Source of the DNA: Hyphomicrobiaceae bacterium
GTDB taxonomy: Bacteria > Pseudomonadota > Alphaproteobacteria > Rhizobiales > Hyphomicrobiaceae
Length of the DNA stretch: 7,492 nt
Assembly: GCA_020442225.1 (NCBI GenBank)
Contig: JAGRKR010000320.1
Coordinates: 1 to 7,492, forward strand
Direction of reading: 5' to 3'
In this document: one piece after another, positions 1 to 6,079 of the stretch
Position numbering within the stretch: the stretch's first letter is position 1
Layout: each line of letters begins with the position of its first letter
Program-made: the position numbers and the translations under genes
The notes under the pieces: generated by a model
Databases searched by the model: none
What the model was told of the DNA's origin: nothing
What the model saw: only the letters and a program-made list of their open reading frames with translations

Positions 1-1385
1 TTGATCTGCGCCCAGCCGGTGATGCCCGGCTTGACCTTGTGCCGCGCGAAGTAGCCATCGACCACATCCTGATAGAGCCGGTCGGCGGCCTTCGCCTCGA
101 GGGCATGCGGGCGCGGTCCGACCAGCGAGAGCTCGCCGCGAAGGACGTTGATCAGTTGCGGCAGCTCGTCGAGGCTCGTGCGCCGGATGAAGCGGCCGAC
201 CCGCGTAACCCGCGCGTCGCCACGCGTCACGAGCTTCGCGGCATTGGCGTCGCACTTGTCGACGTACATGGAGCGGAACTTGAAGACCTCGATCAGCTCG
301 TTGTTGAAGCCATAGCGCTTCTGGCGGAAGAGGATCGGACCGCCGCTGTCCAGCCGGATGGCCAGCGCGATGATGGCCATGACGGGGGCCAGCAGGACGA
401 GCGCCAGCACACCGAAGACCTTGTCGAACAGCCACTTCAGGATTACGTCCCAGCCGACGATCGGCTTGTCCGCCAGATCGAGGAACGGCACGTTGCCGAT
501 GTAGGAGTAGGAGCGCGGCCGGAAGCGAAGGAGGCCCGAATGCGCGGCCAGGCGGATGTCCAGCGGCAGCACCCACAACCGCTTCAGCAACTGCAGCAGC
601 CGCCGCTCCGCGGTGAGCGGCAGCGACACGATCAGCAGATCGATGCGCGTCTTGCGCGTGAAGGCCAGGAGGTCCTCGACATTGCCGAGCTTCGGGTAGC
701 CCTTGACGCTGGAACGCACGCGCTCCTCGCCGCGATCGTCGAAGACGCCGCAGACGCGGACGTCGCAATCGCCCTGATGCTCGAGGGCCGCCAGCAACTG
801 CTCGCAGTCGTCACCACCGCCGTAGATCACGGCGCGGCGGTTGAGACGTCCCTCGCGCGCCCAGCGCCGCGTCAGTCCGGCCAGCAGCAGCCGCGCGGCC
901 ACGATCATGACGCCACCGGTCACGAACCACAGCGCGAGCCACACGCGAGAGAAGTAGATGCCGGCCTTGAAGAAGAAGACGGCGGCGACCATCATGCCCA
1001 GGCCAAGCCCCCAGCCGCCGAGCAGCCGAGGCAGATTGCGCAGGCAGGCGGAGAACGCCGCGATCCGGTAGAGCCCGAGCGACTGGTAAACGAGCGTGGT
1101 CGCGCCTGCCGCCGCGGCCACCGCGACGATGTAGCCGGTATCGAGCAGGACCTTGGCGTCACCGAGATAGATGGAGGCCAGGGCGAGCCCCAGCCCCATC
1201 AACAGAACGAACTCGGTCATGCGGACCGTTCCCGCCACCACGACCGGCGAGATGAGGCTGGCCGTCTCGGTCAGTGCCGCGCCGACGAGCGGCGCGCGCA
1301 TGGACGCGATAGCCGCTGGTGCGGCGCCTTTGCCCGCCTCGACGGGCGATCTGGTAGAGGTCGACTGATTGAGCAGCACGTTCAT
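1..1385 (-). CDS. Undecaprenyl-phosphate hexose-1-phosphate transferase (WcaJ/ExoY/PssZ-like), C-terminus cut by window edge
   Basis: This inner-membrane enzyme transfers a hexose-1-phosphate, usually glucose or galactose, from a UDP-sugar to undecaprenyl phosphate, the first step in building a polysaccharide repeat unit. The visible 461 residues show four likely membrane segments (about 57-75, 83-103, 121-143, 147-170), then a nucleotide-binding-like region starting at [10 protein letters not shown] (184-193). The catalytic bacterial sugar-transferase domain runs from about 310, with a hydrophobic helix at 322-344, KFRSM (369-373), the SLDELPQ motif with D406 and E407, GPRPH (423-427), and [11 protein letters not shown] at the edge. 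Roughly 50 residues are missing, judging by the family. It is the third gene of the leftward unit, 95 bases after the glycosyltransferase stop. The start is uncertain: ATG at 1385 is chosen, but an in-frame GTG at 1391 lies about 7 bases after GAGGGG, and an in-frame ATG lies at 1439. The family call is firm; the sugar is not determinable. Confidence 0.95.
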   Translation of the reverse strand, partial: MNVLLNQSTSTRSPVEAGKGAAPAAIASMRAPLVGAALTETASLISPVVVAGTVRMTEFVLLMGLGLALASIYLGDAKVLLDTGYIVAVAAAAGATTLVYQSLGLYRIAAFSACLRNLPRLLGGWGLGLGMMVAAVFFFKAGIYFSRVWLALWFVTGGVMIVAARLLLAGLTRRWAREGRLNRRAVIYGGGDDCEQLLAALEHQGDCDVRVCGVFDDRGEERVRSSVKGYPKLGNVEDLLAFTRKTRIDLLIVSLPLTAERRLLQLLKRLWVLPLDIRLAAHSGLLRFRPRSYSYIGNVPFLDLADKPIVGWDVILKWLFDKVFGVLALVLLAPVMAIIALAIRLDSGGPILFRQKRYGFNNELIEVFKFRSMYVDKCDANAAKLVTRGDARVTRVGRFIRRTSLDELPQLINVLRGELSLVGPRPHALEAKAADRLYQDVVDGYFARHKVKPGITGWAQI

Positions 1386-1395
1386 CAACACCCGA

Positions 1396-1431
1396 GAGCC
1401 CCTCGCAACGCGACATGCGACATGGGGGCTC
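1396..1431 (-). promoter_or_regulatory. Possible leader hairpin over the ribosome binding site of the sugar transferase gene
   Basis: On the transcribed (minus) strand a perfect 7-base inverted repeat pairs GAGCCCC (1431-1425) with GGGGCTC (1402-1396) across a 22-base loop. The second arm overlaps GAGGGG (1404-1399), the best Shine-Dalgarno candidate for the sugar transferase. The loop contains a tandem repeat, seen on the + strand as CGACATG twice (1411-1424). Folding could hide the ribosome site and tune translation of the priming enzyme. There is no U-tract, so it does not look like a terminator. A 7-base GC-rich repeat can arise by chance. Confidence 0.3.
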
Positions 1432-1480
1432 CTGAGCATGAAGCATGCCAGGACGGAGCGGAAATTCGTCTTTCCCTAAA

Positions 1481-2638
1481 TCAGGACGCCGTCGGAACTT
1501 CCTGATGCCGCACGAACGGGCGCGCTTCCAGGCATGCGGCGTAGACCGACAGTGCGCTGGCGGCCATGGCGGAGACAGTGAAGCGACTGCCGAGCGCCAA
1601 TTTGAGACGATCGGCGGTCTCGCGTGCCGCGGCGGGCGCGTTCAGGACCGCACGGAGGCGGACGGCCAGGGCCTCGGGGTCGCCGGGCGGCACGAGCCCT
1701 GCCACATCGGCGTCGACGATCTCGGGAATGCCCCCCACGCGCGTGGCAACGAGAGGGACACCGGCGGCTACAGCCTCGAGAACGACGTAAGGCAAAGACT
1801 CCGCGCGCGAGGGAACGACGAGGCAGCGCCCGAGCGCGAAGGCATCGTGAACGGGCATGGCGCAGGGGAAGCTGACACGGCCGGAAAGCCCGAGCCGTTC
1901 AGCCAGCTCCTTGAAGCTTGCGGCGTCCGGCCCCGAGCCGACGATCACCGCGCCCACGGGGCGCTCGGCCGCGATCCGTGCCATCGCCTCCAGCAGCACG
2001 TCGACGCCCTTGAGCTGCCGAAGCTCGCCGACGAACAACAGATCCGCCGCATCCGCAGCCGGCCGGTGGGGCATGAAGTCTGCGGCCGTCAGCCCGTTAG
2101 GGATGATCGCCACCTGCCCCGGCAGGCGTCCGACCTTCTGGCGGAAGGTCTCGGCCGCGAAGGCGCTTTCGAATATGACCGCATCGGTCAGGCGCGCGAG
2201 TTGCTGCTCCAGCCCGAGATAGATGCGACCGATCAGCGACGAAGGGTCGTAGTGGAGGCTGCCCCCGTGCGGCGTGTAGATCGCCGCGACACGCCTGCCG
2301 TCGCGCTTCAACGCCCGCGCGGCGAGGCGCGCATAGGCACCGCCCTTGGCGCCGTGACCGTGCAGCACCTCGACGTCCGCGGACCGCACCAGTCGCAGCG
2401 TGCCCCGGTATGCCGTGAGATCGCTGAGCGAGATGTGCCGGCTCATCGCAAGGCGCGTCAGGCCCAGCTCGAGGTGGGGCTCGAGCTCCGTGAGGCGCCG
2501 TTCGCTCAGCGCGTTAACCGAACCATCGTCGCAAACGATGCCGACGGCATGTCCGAGCCGCGCCTGCTCGCCCGCAAGGTCGCAGACGTGGCGGAAAAGT
2601 CCACCGATCGGCGCCCGCAGGCAGTGCAGGATGCGCAT
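1481..2638 (-). CDS. Glycosyltransferase family 4-type (GT-B fold)
   Basis: This is a probable cytoplasmic retaining glycosyltransferase that adds a sugar from a nucleotide donor to the lipid-linked repeat unit. It has 385 residues, normal for the family. The N-terminal acceptor domain has the glycine-rich loop APIGGLFRHV (9-18). The C-terminal donor domain has FVGELRQLKG (202-211; R207 and K210 are the likely diphosphate contacts), VIVGSGP (231-237), and the E-x7-E signature ESLPYVVLE (E280, E288) followed by AAGVPLVATRVGGIPEIV (291-308). The start at 2638 is preferred over an in-frame start at 2683 because AAGGAG (2651-2646) lies 7 bases upstream of it and the protein then begins MRILHCLRAP, typical of family N-termini; the longer start would overlap the export gene. 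It lies 22 bases after the export lipoprotein stop, so co-transcription is likely. Donor and acceptor sugars cannot be told from sequence. Confidence 0.93.
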   Translation of the reverse strand: MRILHCLRAPIGGLFRHVCDLAGEQARLGHAVGIVCDDGSVNALSERRLTELEPHLELGLTRLAMSRHISLSDLTAYRGTLRLVRSADVEVLHGHGAKGGAYARLAARALKRDGRRVAAIYTPHGGSLHYDPSSLIGRIYLGLEQQLARLTDAVIFESAFAAETFRQKVGRLPGQVAIIPNGLTAADFMPHRPAADAADLLFVGELRQLKGVDVLLEAMARIAAERPVGAVIVGSGPDAASFKELAERLGLSGRVSFPCAMPVHDAFALGRCLVVPSRAESLPYVVLEAVAAGVPLVATRVGGIPEIVDADVAGLVPPGDPEALAVRLRAVLNAPAAARETADRLKLALGSRFTVSAMAASALSVYAACLEARPFVRHQEVPTAS

Positions 2639-2645
2639 GGCGCGG

Positions 2646-2651
2646 CTCCTT
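2646..2651 (-). promoter_or_regulatory. Ribosome binding site of the glycosyltransferase gene
   Basis: On the minus strand AAGGAG lies 7 bases before the ATG at 2638, inside the 22-base gap after the export lipoprotein stop. It is a near-perfect Shine-Dalgarno sequence and decides the start of the glycosyltransferase against the longer in-frame alternative. Confidence 0.8.
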
Positions 2652-2660
2652 CCGCGAGCG

Positions 2661-3413
2661 CTAGAACCATCGCTCGTAGACAAAGATCGTATCGCCGGGC
2701 TGCACGACGTAGTCGCCGGGCACGTCCATCTTCTCCACCATGCCGTTAATACGGCGTGTGATCTGGACGCGTTTCTCGTCCGCGCGCTCAGAGTAGCCGC
2801 CGGCGATGGCCACGGCCGTGCGGACCGTCATACCGTTGACGTAGGGGAACTGGCCGGCATTGCGGACCTCGCCCAGGATGAAGAACGGGCGGTTCTGGTG
2901 GATGTCCACGGTCACGTGGGGGTCACGGACATAGGTGCGGCCGAGCTGGCTGCGGATGCTGCCCTCGAGCGCATACGTCGTCAGGCCGCGCGCGCGCACC
3001 TTGCCGATCAGCGGCACGGAGATGAAGCCCCTGTGATCCACGACATAGAGTCGCGAAAGGTTCGGCTGGCCATAGACGAAGACGCGGAGACGGTCGCCTG
3101 TATCGAGCAGATAGGGCGGGTCCTCGTCGGCAACCGCTTTTGGACCGACGATGCCGGCAGGATGCACCCGCGGCTCACCCCAGGCGGTGTGTACGGGGAT
3201 GTCGACGGGGGGAGCGGCCTTCACGTGGATATCGACCGGCGGAGGCGGCACGGGGGGGAGGATGACGGGCGGCGGCGCCGTCATCGGCATGTCCGTTGCA
3301 GGAACATCGACCACGGGAGACAGGGCCGGATCCGGCAACTCTTCGCTAACGAGTGCGCATCCTTGGAGCCCCATGAGGGCCACGAGTACAGGAACTACCA
3401 GACGCCGCGACAT
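2661..3413 (-). CDS. Polysaccharide export lipoprotein (OPX, Wza/ExoF/GumB-related, short form)
   Basis: This envelope lipoprotein is expected to form the periplasmic to outer-membrane part of the polysaccharide export channel, opposite the co-polymerase encoded divergently. The 250 residues start with a lipoprotein signal, MSRRLVVPVLVALMGLQGC, with lipobox LQGC and acylated C19. A proline-rich spacer follows (about 30-75), including PPPVILPPVPPPP (47-59) and a small repeat, PPVDIHV (58-64) and PPVDIPV (68-74). The Poly_export domain spans about 98-172 (YLLDTGDRLRVFVYGQPNLS). One SLBB-like domain starts near FFILGEVRNAGQFPY and the protein ends in VQPGDTIFVYERWF. ATG at 3413 is chosen because GAGGA lies 9 bases upstream; a TTG at 3422 is the alternative. 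Wza is about 380 residues, has further periplasmic repeats and a C-terminal outer-membrane helix; this protein has no segment after the SLBB region. It is the first gene of the leftward unit. Confidence 0.93.
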   Translation of the reverse strand: MSRRLVVPVLVALMGLQGCALVSEELPDPALSPVVDVPATDMPMTAPPPVILPPVPPPPVDIHVKAAPPVDIPVHTAWGEPRVHPAGIVGPKAVADEDPPYLLDTGDRLRVFVYGQPNLSRLYVVDHRGFISVPLIGKVRARGLTTYALEGSIRSQLGRTYVRDPHVTVDIHQNRPFFILGEVRNAGQFPYVNGMTVRTAVAIAGGYSERADEKRVQITRRINGMVEKMDVPGDYVVQPGDTIFVYERWF

Positions 3414-3467
3414 TGAACACAATCCTCACAAGACGGAACACTGCGCCAAGACGAGCTTGGACCAGTC

Positions 3468-3479
3468 CGTTCTAATCCG
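3468..3479 (+). repeat. Direct repeat copy 1, CGTTCTAATCCG
   Basis: This 12-base sequence matches the copy at 3547-3558 at 11 of 12 positions. The copies are in the same orientation, 79 bases apart, both inside the divergent control region. They could be paired regulator sites. The function is inferred from position and identity only. Confidence 0.45.
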
Positions 3480-3493
3480 AGGATGGTTAAGAA

Positions 3494-3598
3494 ATGCTTT
3501 GTCGGAGGGCTGATTTGAGACGCTTAAGCGTTTGGTTACCGCCACTCGTTCTAATACGGCACACTAGCAGTTCCCTTTGCAATGGTCCGACCCTATGA
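3494..3598 (+). CDS. Possible small leader ORF overlapping the co-polymerase start (34 residues)
   Basis: From ATG 3494 an open frame of 34 codons runs to a TGA at 3596-3598 that overlaps the co-polymerase ATG at 3595 as ATGA. GAGGA (3479-3483) lies 10 bases upstream of the ATG; an internal in-frame TTG at 3515 lies 5 bases after a strong GGAGGG (3504-3509). The peptide begins MLCRRADLRRLSVWLPPLVL, arginine-rich then hydrophobic, and has no family I recognise. The co-polymerase itself lacks a Shine-Dalgarno, so translational coupling would explain its expression. Against it: if the -10 candidate at 3552 is used, the mRNA would start downstream of this ORF's start, and short open frames are common in GC-rich DNA. 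The ORF is visible; its translation is speculative. Confidence 0.25.
   Translation: MLCRRADLRRLSVWLPPLVLIRHTSSSLCNGPTL
3520..3531. repeat. Perfect 12-base palindrome ACGCTTAAGCGT (candidate operator)
   Basis: ACGCTTAAGCGT equals its own reverse complement over all 12 bases and lies between the two direct repeats in the divergent control region. A dyad of this size suits a dimeric helix-turn-helix regulator able to control both transcription directions. I do not recognise it as the site of a named regulator. Confidence 0.45.
3547..3558 (+). repeat. Direct repeat copy 2, CGTTCTAATACG
   Basis: This is the second copy of the 12-base repeat, differing from copy 1 only at position 10. It contains the -10-like TAATAC (3552-3557) and lies 36 bases before the co-polymerase ATG, so a protein bound here could affect rightward transcription. 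Confidence 0.45.
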
Positions 3599-5724
3599 CC
3601 GCCACCCGGCAATCGCATCCCGACGACATCGAGTTCGGCTCCGTCCTGGCCGCCATCCGGCGCGCCTTGCCGCGCCTCCTGGTGATAACGGCCGTCATTG
3701 TGGGGCTCGTCTTCGCCGGTCTGGCCCTGGCGCAACCGCGCTACAGCTCCGTCACCCGCATTCTCATCGGCAAGGCCGACACGGTCTTCACCAAGCCCAA
3801 GGGCACGACCGAGACGACGGAGACGGTCACACAGAAGATCGACAAGGAGGCCGTGCAGAGCCAGGTGCAGGTCATTCTCTCGCGCAACCTCATGGCCAAG
3901 CTGGCCCAGGAGCTCGATCTCGCACGCCGGCCGGAATTCAACAGCGCACTGCCGAGCCCCGGCGCGCTCAACAGCATCCTGCGCCTCCTCGGCATCGGCG
4001 GGCCACGGCCCGGTCAATCCGAGCAGGATCGCGTGCTTGAGGCCCTGACGGAGCGCCTGCGCATCTTCCAGATCAAGGACTCGCGCGTCATCACCGTCGA
4101 GATGTCCTCCGTCGATCCGAAGCTCGCCGCCGACGTCGCGAACAAGCTGGCCGATCTCTACATCGCCGGCCAGAAGACGATCTCCCTCAGGCAGACCAAG
4201 GGAGCGAGCGACTGGCTCGGTGACCAGATCCAGACCCTGCGACGCGAGGTTCTCGAGGCCGAGCGCGCCGTCGAGGCGTTCCGCAGCAAATCGGGTCTTC
4301 AGACGACCGGTGGCGAGCACAAGGTCACGCTCAATGCCCAGCAGCTCGCCGAGCTGAGCACGGAGTTGTCCAAGGCCGGCGCGTTGCGGGCCGAGGCGGA
4401 AGCTCGCGCCAAGCTCATTCGCGAGATGATGCAGCGCGGCAGCGCCGACGCCGCGCCCGACGTGCTCAAGTCCGCACTCATCCAGCGTCTCCTCGAGCAG
4501 CGCGTGTTGCTCGAGCGGCAGATCTCCGAGCTCTCCGCAACGCTGCTGCCGGCCCATCCGCGCATGCGCCAGATCAACGCTGACCTCACCAATCTGCGCC
4601 GCCAGCTCCGCCAGGAGGTGGCCAAGGTGGTCGAGAGCCTGGAGAAGGAAGCGCGCGTCGCCGGCTTGCGGGAAGCCGCGCTCAAGGCCAGCCTCGATCA
4701 GCTGAAAGGGCGCTCGGCGACCACGGCCGACGCCGAGGTCAAGCTGCGCTCTCTCGAGCGCGAGGCCAAGTCCAAGCGCGAGATCCTCGAGGCCTACATG
4801 CAGCGCTACAGCGATGCCCGCTCGCGCCGCAATCCGCAATCCGTCCCCGTCGACGCCGAGATCATCGAGCGCGCGGTCGCCGCCAGCGTGCCCTCCTGGC
4901 CGAAAAAGCCGCAGATCCTGCTGCTGACGACGGCCGCGACGCTGCTCGGAGGCCTCGGCATCGTCGTCACGCGCGCCTTGTTCGCCGGCGCCCGCCCACA
5001 GCCCCCCGCGCGCAGCGCCCCCGGCAGGAGCGGAGCGGCCTCCGCACCGCCGTCCCTGTCGTCGGGCTCGAGCCCGGCCATGCCCGTACCCGCCGCCGCC
5101 GCCCCTGCCGCCGGTCTCGTCAGCCAGATGACGAGCACGACCGCCGTGGCCCAGCGGCTCCTCGAACGCGCGGAAGGAACGGCGGGCTTTCGCTCGATCC
5201 TCACCGGGGCGCAGCCGGGCATCATGCCCAGCACGGAAGCCATGGAGATCGCCTCGGCCCTGGCGAAGGCCGGCCGCCAGGTCCTGCTCGTCGATCTCGG
5301 CCGGCCGGCTGGCGAGCGTCAGCCCGGTCTGGCCGACGTCATCATCGGCACCACTTCGCTCGAGACCGCCGTGACGCTCATTCCCGGCACTGAAGTGCAC
5401 TACCTCTCCCACGGCAGCGCCACGGGCCGCGCCGCCGCCATCGGTGACGCCGACCGTCTCAACCTCATTTTCGATACACTCGACGAGACGTTCGAACATA
5501 TCTGCGTCTACGGCGACAATGCCTCGACGCGCAGTCTGTTCACCACGATGCAGGGGCGCTTCGACATCGGCATCGTCGTCAATCGCGGCCGGCCCGAGGC
5601 TGCCCCGACCGGCTTCCTCGGTTACGACGTCTCCGACTTCGAGGTGATCCAGCTGCATCGGCCGCAGGCGGCGCGAGGTGCAGGCGCCTCCGTCCAGCCG
5701 GCAAGCCCTGCCCCGCCCGCGTGA
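3595..5724 (+). CDS. Polysaccharide co-polymerase (Wzz/GumC/ExoP-like) with degenerate BY-kinase-like C-terminal domain
   Basis: This inner-membrane protein of 709 residues is expected to set chain length and link polymerisation to export through the outer-membrane lipoprotein. Domains: short cytoplasmic N-terminus with a Wzz motif (DDIEFGSVLAAIRRALPRLL, 10-29); membrane segment 1 (28-46); a long periplasmic part, largely coiled-coil (about 206-410); the proline-rich signature PSWPKKP (433-439); membrane segment 2 (about 441-460); an Ala/Pro/Ser linker (about 464-505); and a cytoplasmic kinase-like domain. In that domain the Walker A position reads GAQPGIMPST (538-547), where active relatives have PGxGKST, so the lysine is replaced by P545. 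Walker A' VLLVDLGRP (563-571) keeps D567. The Walker B position (HICVYGDNA) lacks the usual hydrophobic-D-T-P-P form, and there is no C-terminal tyrosine cluster. It is probably an inactive or scaffold form. ATG 3595 has no Shine-Dalgarno; TTG 3577 is an in-frame alternative. Confidence 0.93.
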   Translation: MTATRQSHPDDIEFGSVLAAIRRALPRLLVITAVIVGLVFAGLALAQPRYSSVTRILIGKADTVFTKPKGTTETTETVTQKIDKEAVQSQVQVILSRNLMAKLAQELDLARRPEFNSALPSPGALNSILRLLGIGGPRPGQSEQDRVLEALTERLRIFQIKDSRVITVEMSSVDPKLAADVANKLADLYIAGQKTISLRQTKGASDWLGDQIQTLRREVLEAERAVEAFRSKSGLQTTGGEHKVTLNAQQLAELSTELSKAGALRAEAEARAKLIREMMQRGSADAAPDVLKSALIQRLLEQRVLLERQISELSATLLPAHPRMRQINADLTNLRRQLRQEVAKVVESLEKEARVAGLREAALKASLDQLKGRSATTADAEVKLRSLEREAKSKREILEAYMQRYSDARSRRNPQSVPVDAEIIERAVAASVPSWPKKPQILLLTTAATLLGGLGIVVTRALFAGARPQPPARSAPGRSGAASAPPSLSSGSSPAMPVPAAAAPAAGLVSQMTSTTAVAQRLLERAEGTAGFRSILTGAQPGIMPSTEAMEIASALAKAGRQVLLVDLGRPAGERQPGLADVIIGTTSLETAVTLIPGTEVHYLSHGSATGRAAAIGDADRLNLIFDTLDETFEHICVYGDNASTRSLFTTMQGRFDIGIVVNRGRPEAAPTGFLGYDVSDFEVIQLHRPQAARGAGASVQPASPAPPA

Positions 5725-5750
5725 TGGCACCGACCATCGGAAGACGGCGG

Positions 5751-5787
5751 GGCGGGCTCGGGCTGCCGCCTTTCTCAGTCCTCTGAG
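5751..5787 (+). terminator. Weak tandem hairpins after the co-polymerase gene, possible terminator
   Basis: GGCGG (5751-5755) pairs with CCGCC (5766-5770) over a 10-base loop and is followed by TTTCT; then CTCAG (5774-5778) pairs with CTGAG (5783-5787) over TCCT. The first stem is only 5 base pairs plus possible G-U pairs, and the T-run is short and interrupted, so this would be an inefficient or attenuating terminator at best. Its position 26 bases after the stop codon suits such a role. Confidence 0.3.
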
Positions 5788-5870
5788 CGAGCGCCGCGGC
5801 TACGAGTTGGACCCTGCTGGGGCCCTCGGTTGGCCGGATTCTTGCTACACATTGTTGATGAGCCCCGTGG

Positions 5871-5902
5871 CCGGCACGAGCATCGTCGTGTGCCGGTTGA
5901 CG
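5871..5902 (+). promoter_or_regulatory. Inverted repeat abutting a -35-like TTGACG upstream of the deacetylase
   Basis: CCGGCAC (5871-5877) and GTGCCGG (5890-5896) form a perfect 7-base inverted repeat with a 12-base centre. TTGACG (5897-5902) follows immediately and matches the -35 consensus at 5 of 6 bases. No T-run follows, so it is not a terminator. An operator next to a -35 box is one reading, but the -10 region is poor, so confidence is low. Confidence 0.25.
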
Positions 5903-5968
5903 GAGCCGGCCCGCGGGCGCTAGCTCGACGGGACACACCTGAAAGCAGGAGCACTCGAGCCTTCGAGG

Positions 5969-6079
5969 ATGGCGGCGGCCATGTCCCTTGCCGATACTAT
6001 AGACGAGACCGACACGAATCCTGCAGCCTGGGCCCGTCAGCCTTGCGGTTACCGCCTTGCCGCCCCGGGAGTGAAATGA
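5969..6079 (+). CDS. Possible small ORF coupled to the deacetylase gene (36 residues)
   Basis: An open frame from ATG 5969 (GAGG directly before it) or ATG 5981 (same GAGG about 12 bases upstream) ends with TGA 6077-6079, overlapping the deacetylase ATG 6076 as ATGA. From 5981 the peptide begins MSLADTIDETDTNPAAWARQ and has 32 residues. Composition is unremarkable, there is no signal peptide or membrane segment, and I recognise no family. It may act as a translated leader that delivers ribosomes to the deacetylase. A chance open frame is at least as likely. Confidence 0.22.
   Translation: MAAAMSLADTIDETDTNPAAWARQPCGYRLAAPGVK

Larger units (their letters stand above)
3414..3594. promoter_or_regulatory. 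Divergent control region between export lipoprotein and co-polymerase genes
   Basis: These 181 bases separate the starts of two divergent genes and must hold the leftward promoter and probably the rightward one. The stretch is visibly richer in A+T than the genes. It contains a perfect palindrome (3520-3531) between two near-identical 12-base repeats (3468-3479 and 3547-3558). TAATAC at 3552-3557 resembles a -10 box for the rightward gene, but no good -35 lies 16-18 bases upstream (nearest is TTTGGT at a 15-base spacing), so the promoter is tentative. No convincing leftward -35/-10 pair was found. AT-rich divergent regions of rhizobial exopolysaccharide genes are known targets of MucR/Ros-type regulators; applying that here is inference. 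Confidence 0.6.
5725..6075 (+). other. Intergenic stretch without a recognisable gene
   Basis: These 351 bases lie between the co-polymerase stop and the deacetylase start. Longer open frames crossing it read as low-complexity, arginine-rich peptides and extend the deacetylase frame implausibly upstream. It holds two small hairpins just after the co-polymerase gene (5751-5787), a 7-base inverted repeat at 5871-5896 followed directly by TTGACG (5897-5902, -35-like), a 10-base GC palindrome (5909-5918), and a possible 36-codon ORF ending in the deacetylase start. The -10 region expected after TTGACG is poor (TAGCTC at an 18-base spacing), so a promoter here is only a possibility. Confidence 0.6.

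Noticed and set aside
39..1505. 488-codon open frame on the + strand opposite the sugar transferase gene
   Set aside because: Its peptide is Arg/Gln/Asp/His-rich with no domain, while the minus strand encodes a textbook sugar transferase. It is an antisense shadow produced by GC-rich codon use.
1445..2749. 434-codon open frame on the + strand opposite the glycosyltransferase
   Set aside because: Same antisense effect: charged low-complexity peptide with no motif, over a clear minus-strand gene.
3434..3460. Sigma-54-like element on the - strand, TTGGCGC followed by TTCC, upstream of the export gene
   Set aside because: The -24 half is partly right but the -12 half lacks the required TTGC/GC at the proper spacing.
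3481..3490. CtrA-like half site TTAACC (minus strand) in the divergent region
   Set aside because: No second TTAA half lies at the required 7-base spacing; a single half site is expected by chance.
3487..5730. 747-codon open frame on the - strand spanning the whole co-polymerase gene
   Set aside because: Although longer than the real gene, it is Gly/Ala/Arg/Asp-rich with no recognisable fold. The + strand shows membrane segments, a coiled coil and a kinase-like domain in order.
5995..6000. TACTAT resembling a -10 box before the deacetylase
   Set aside because: No -35-like sequence is found 16-18 bases upstream, where the DNA reads GCGGCG.
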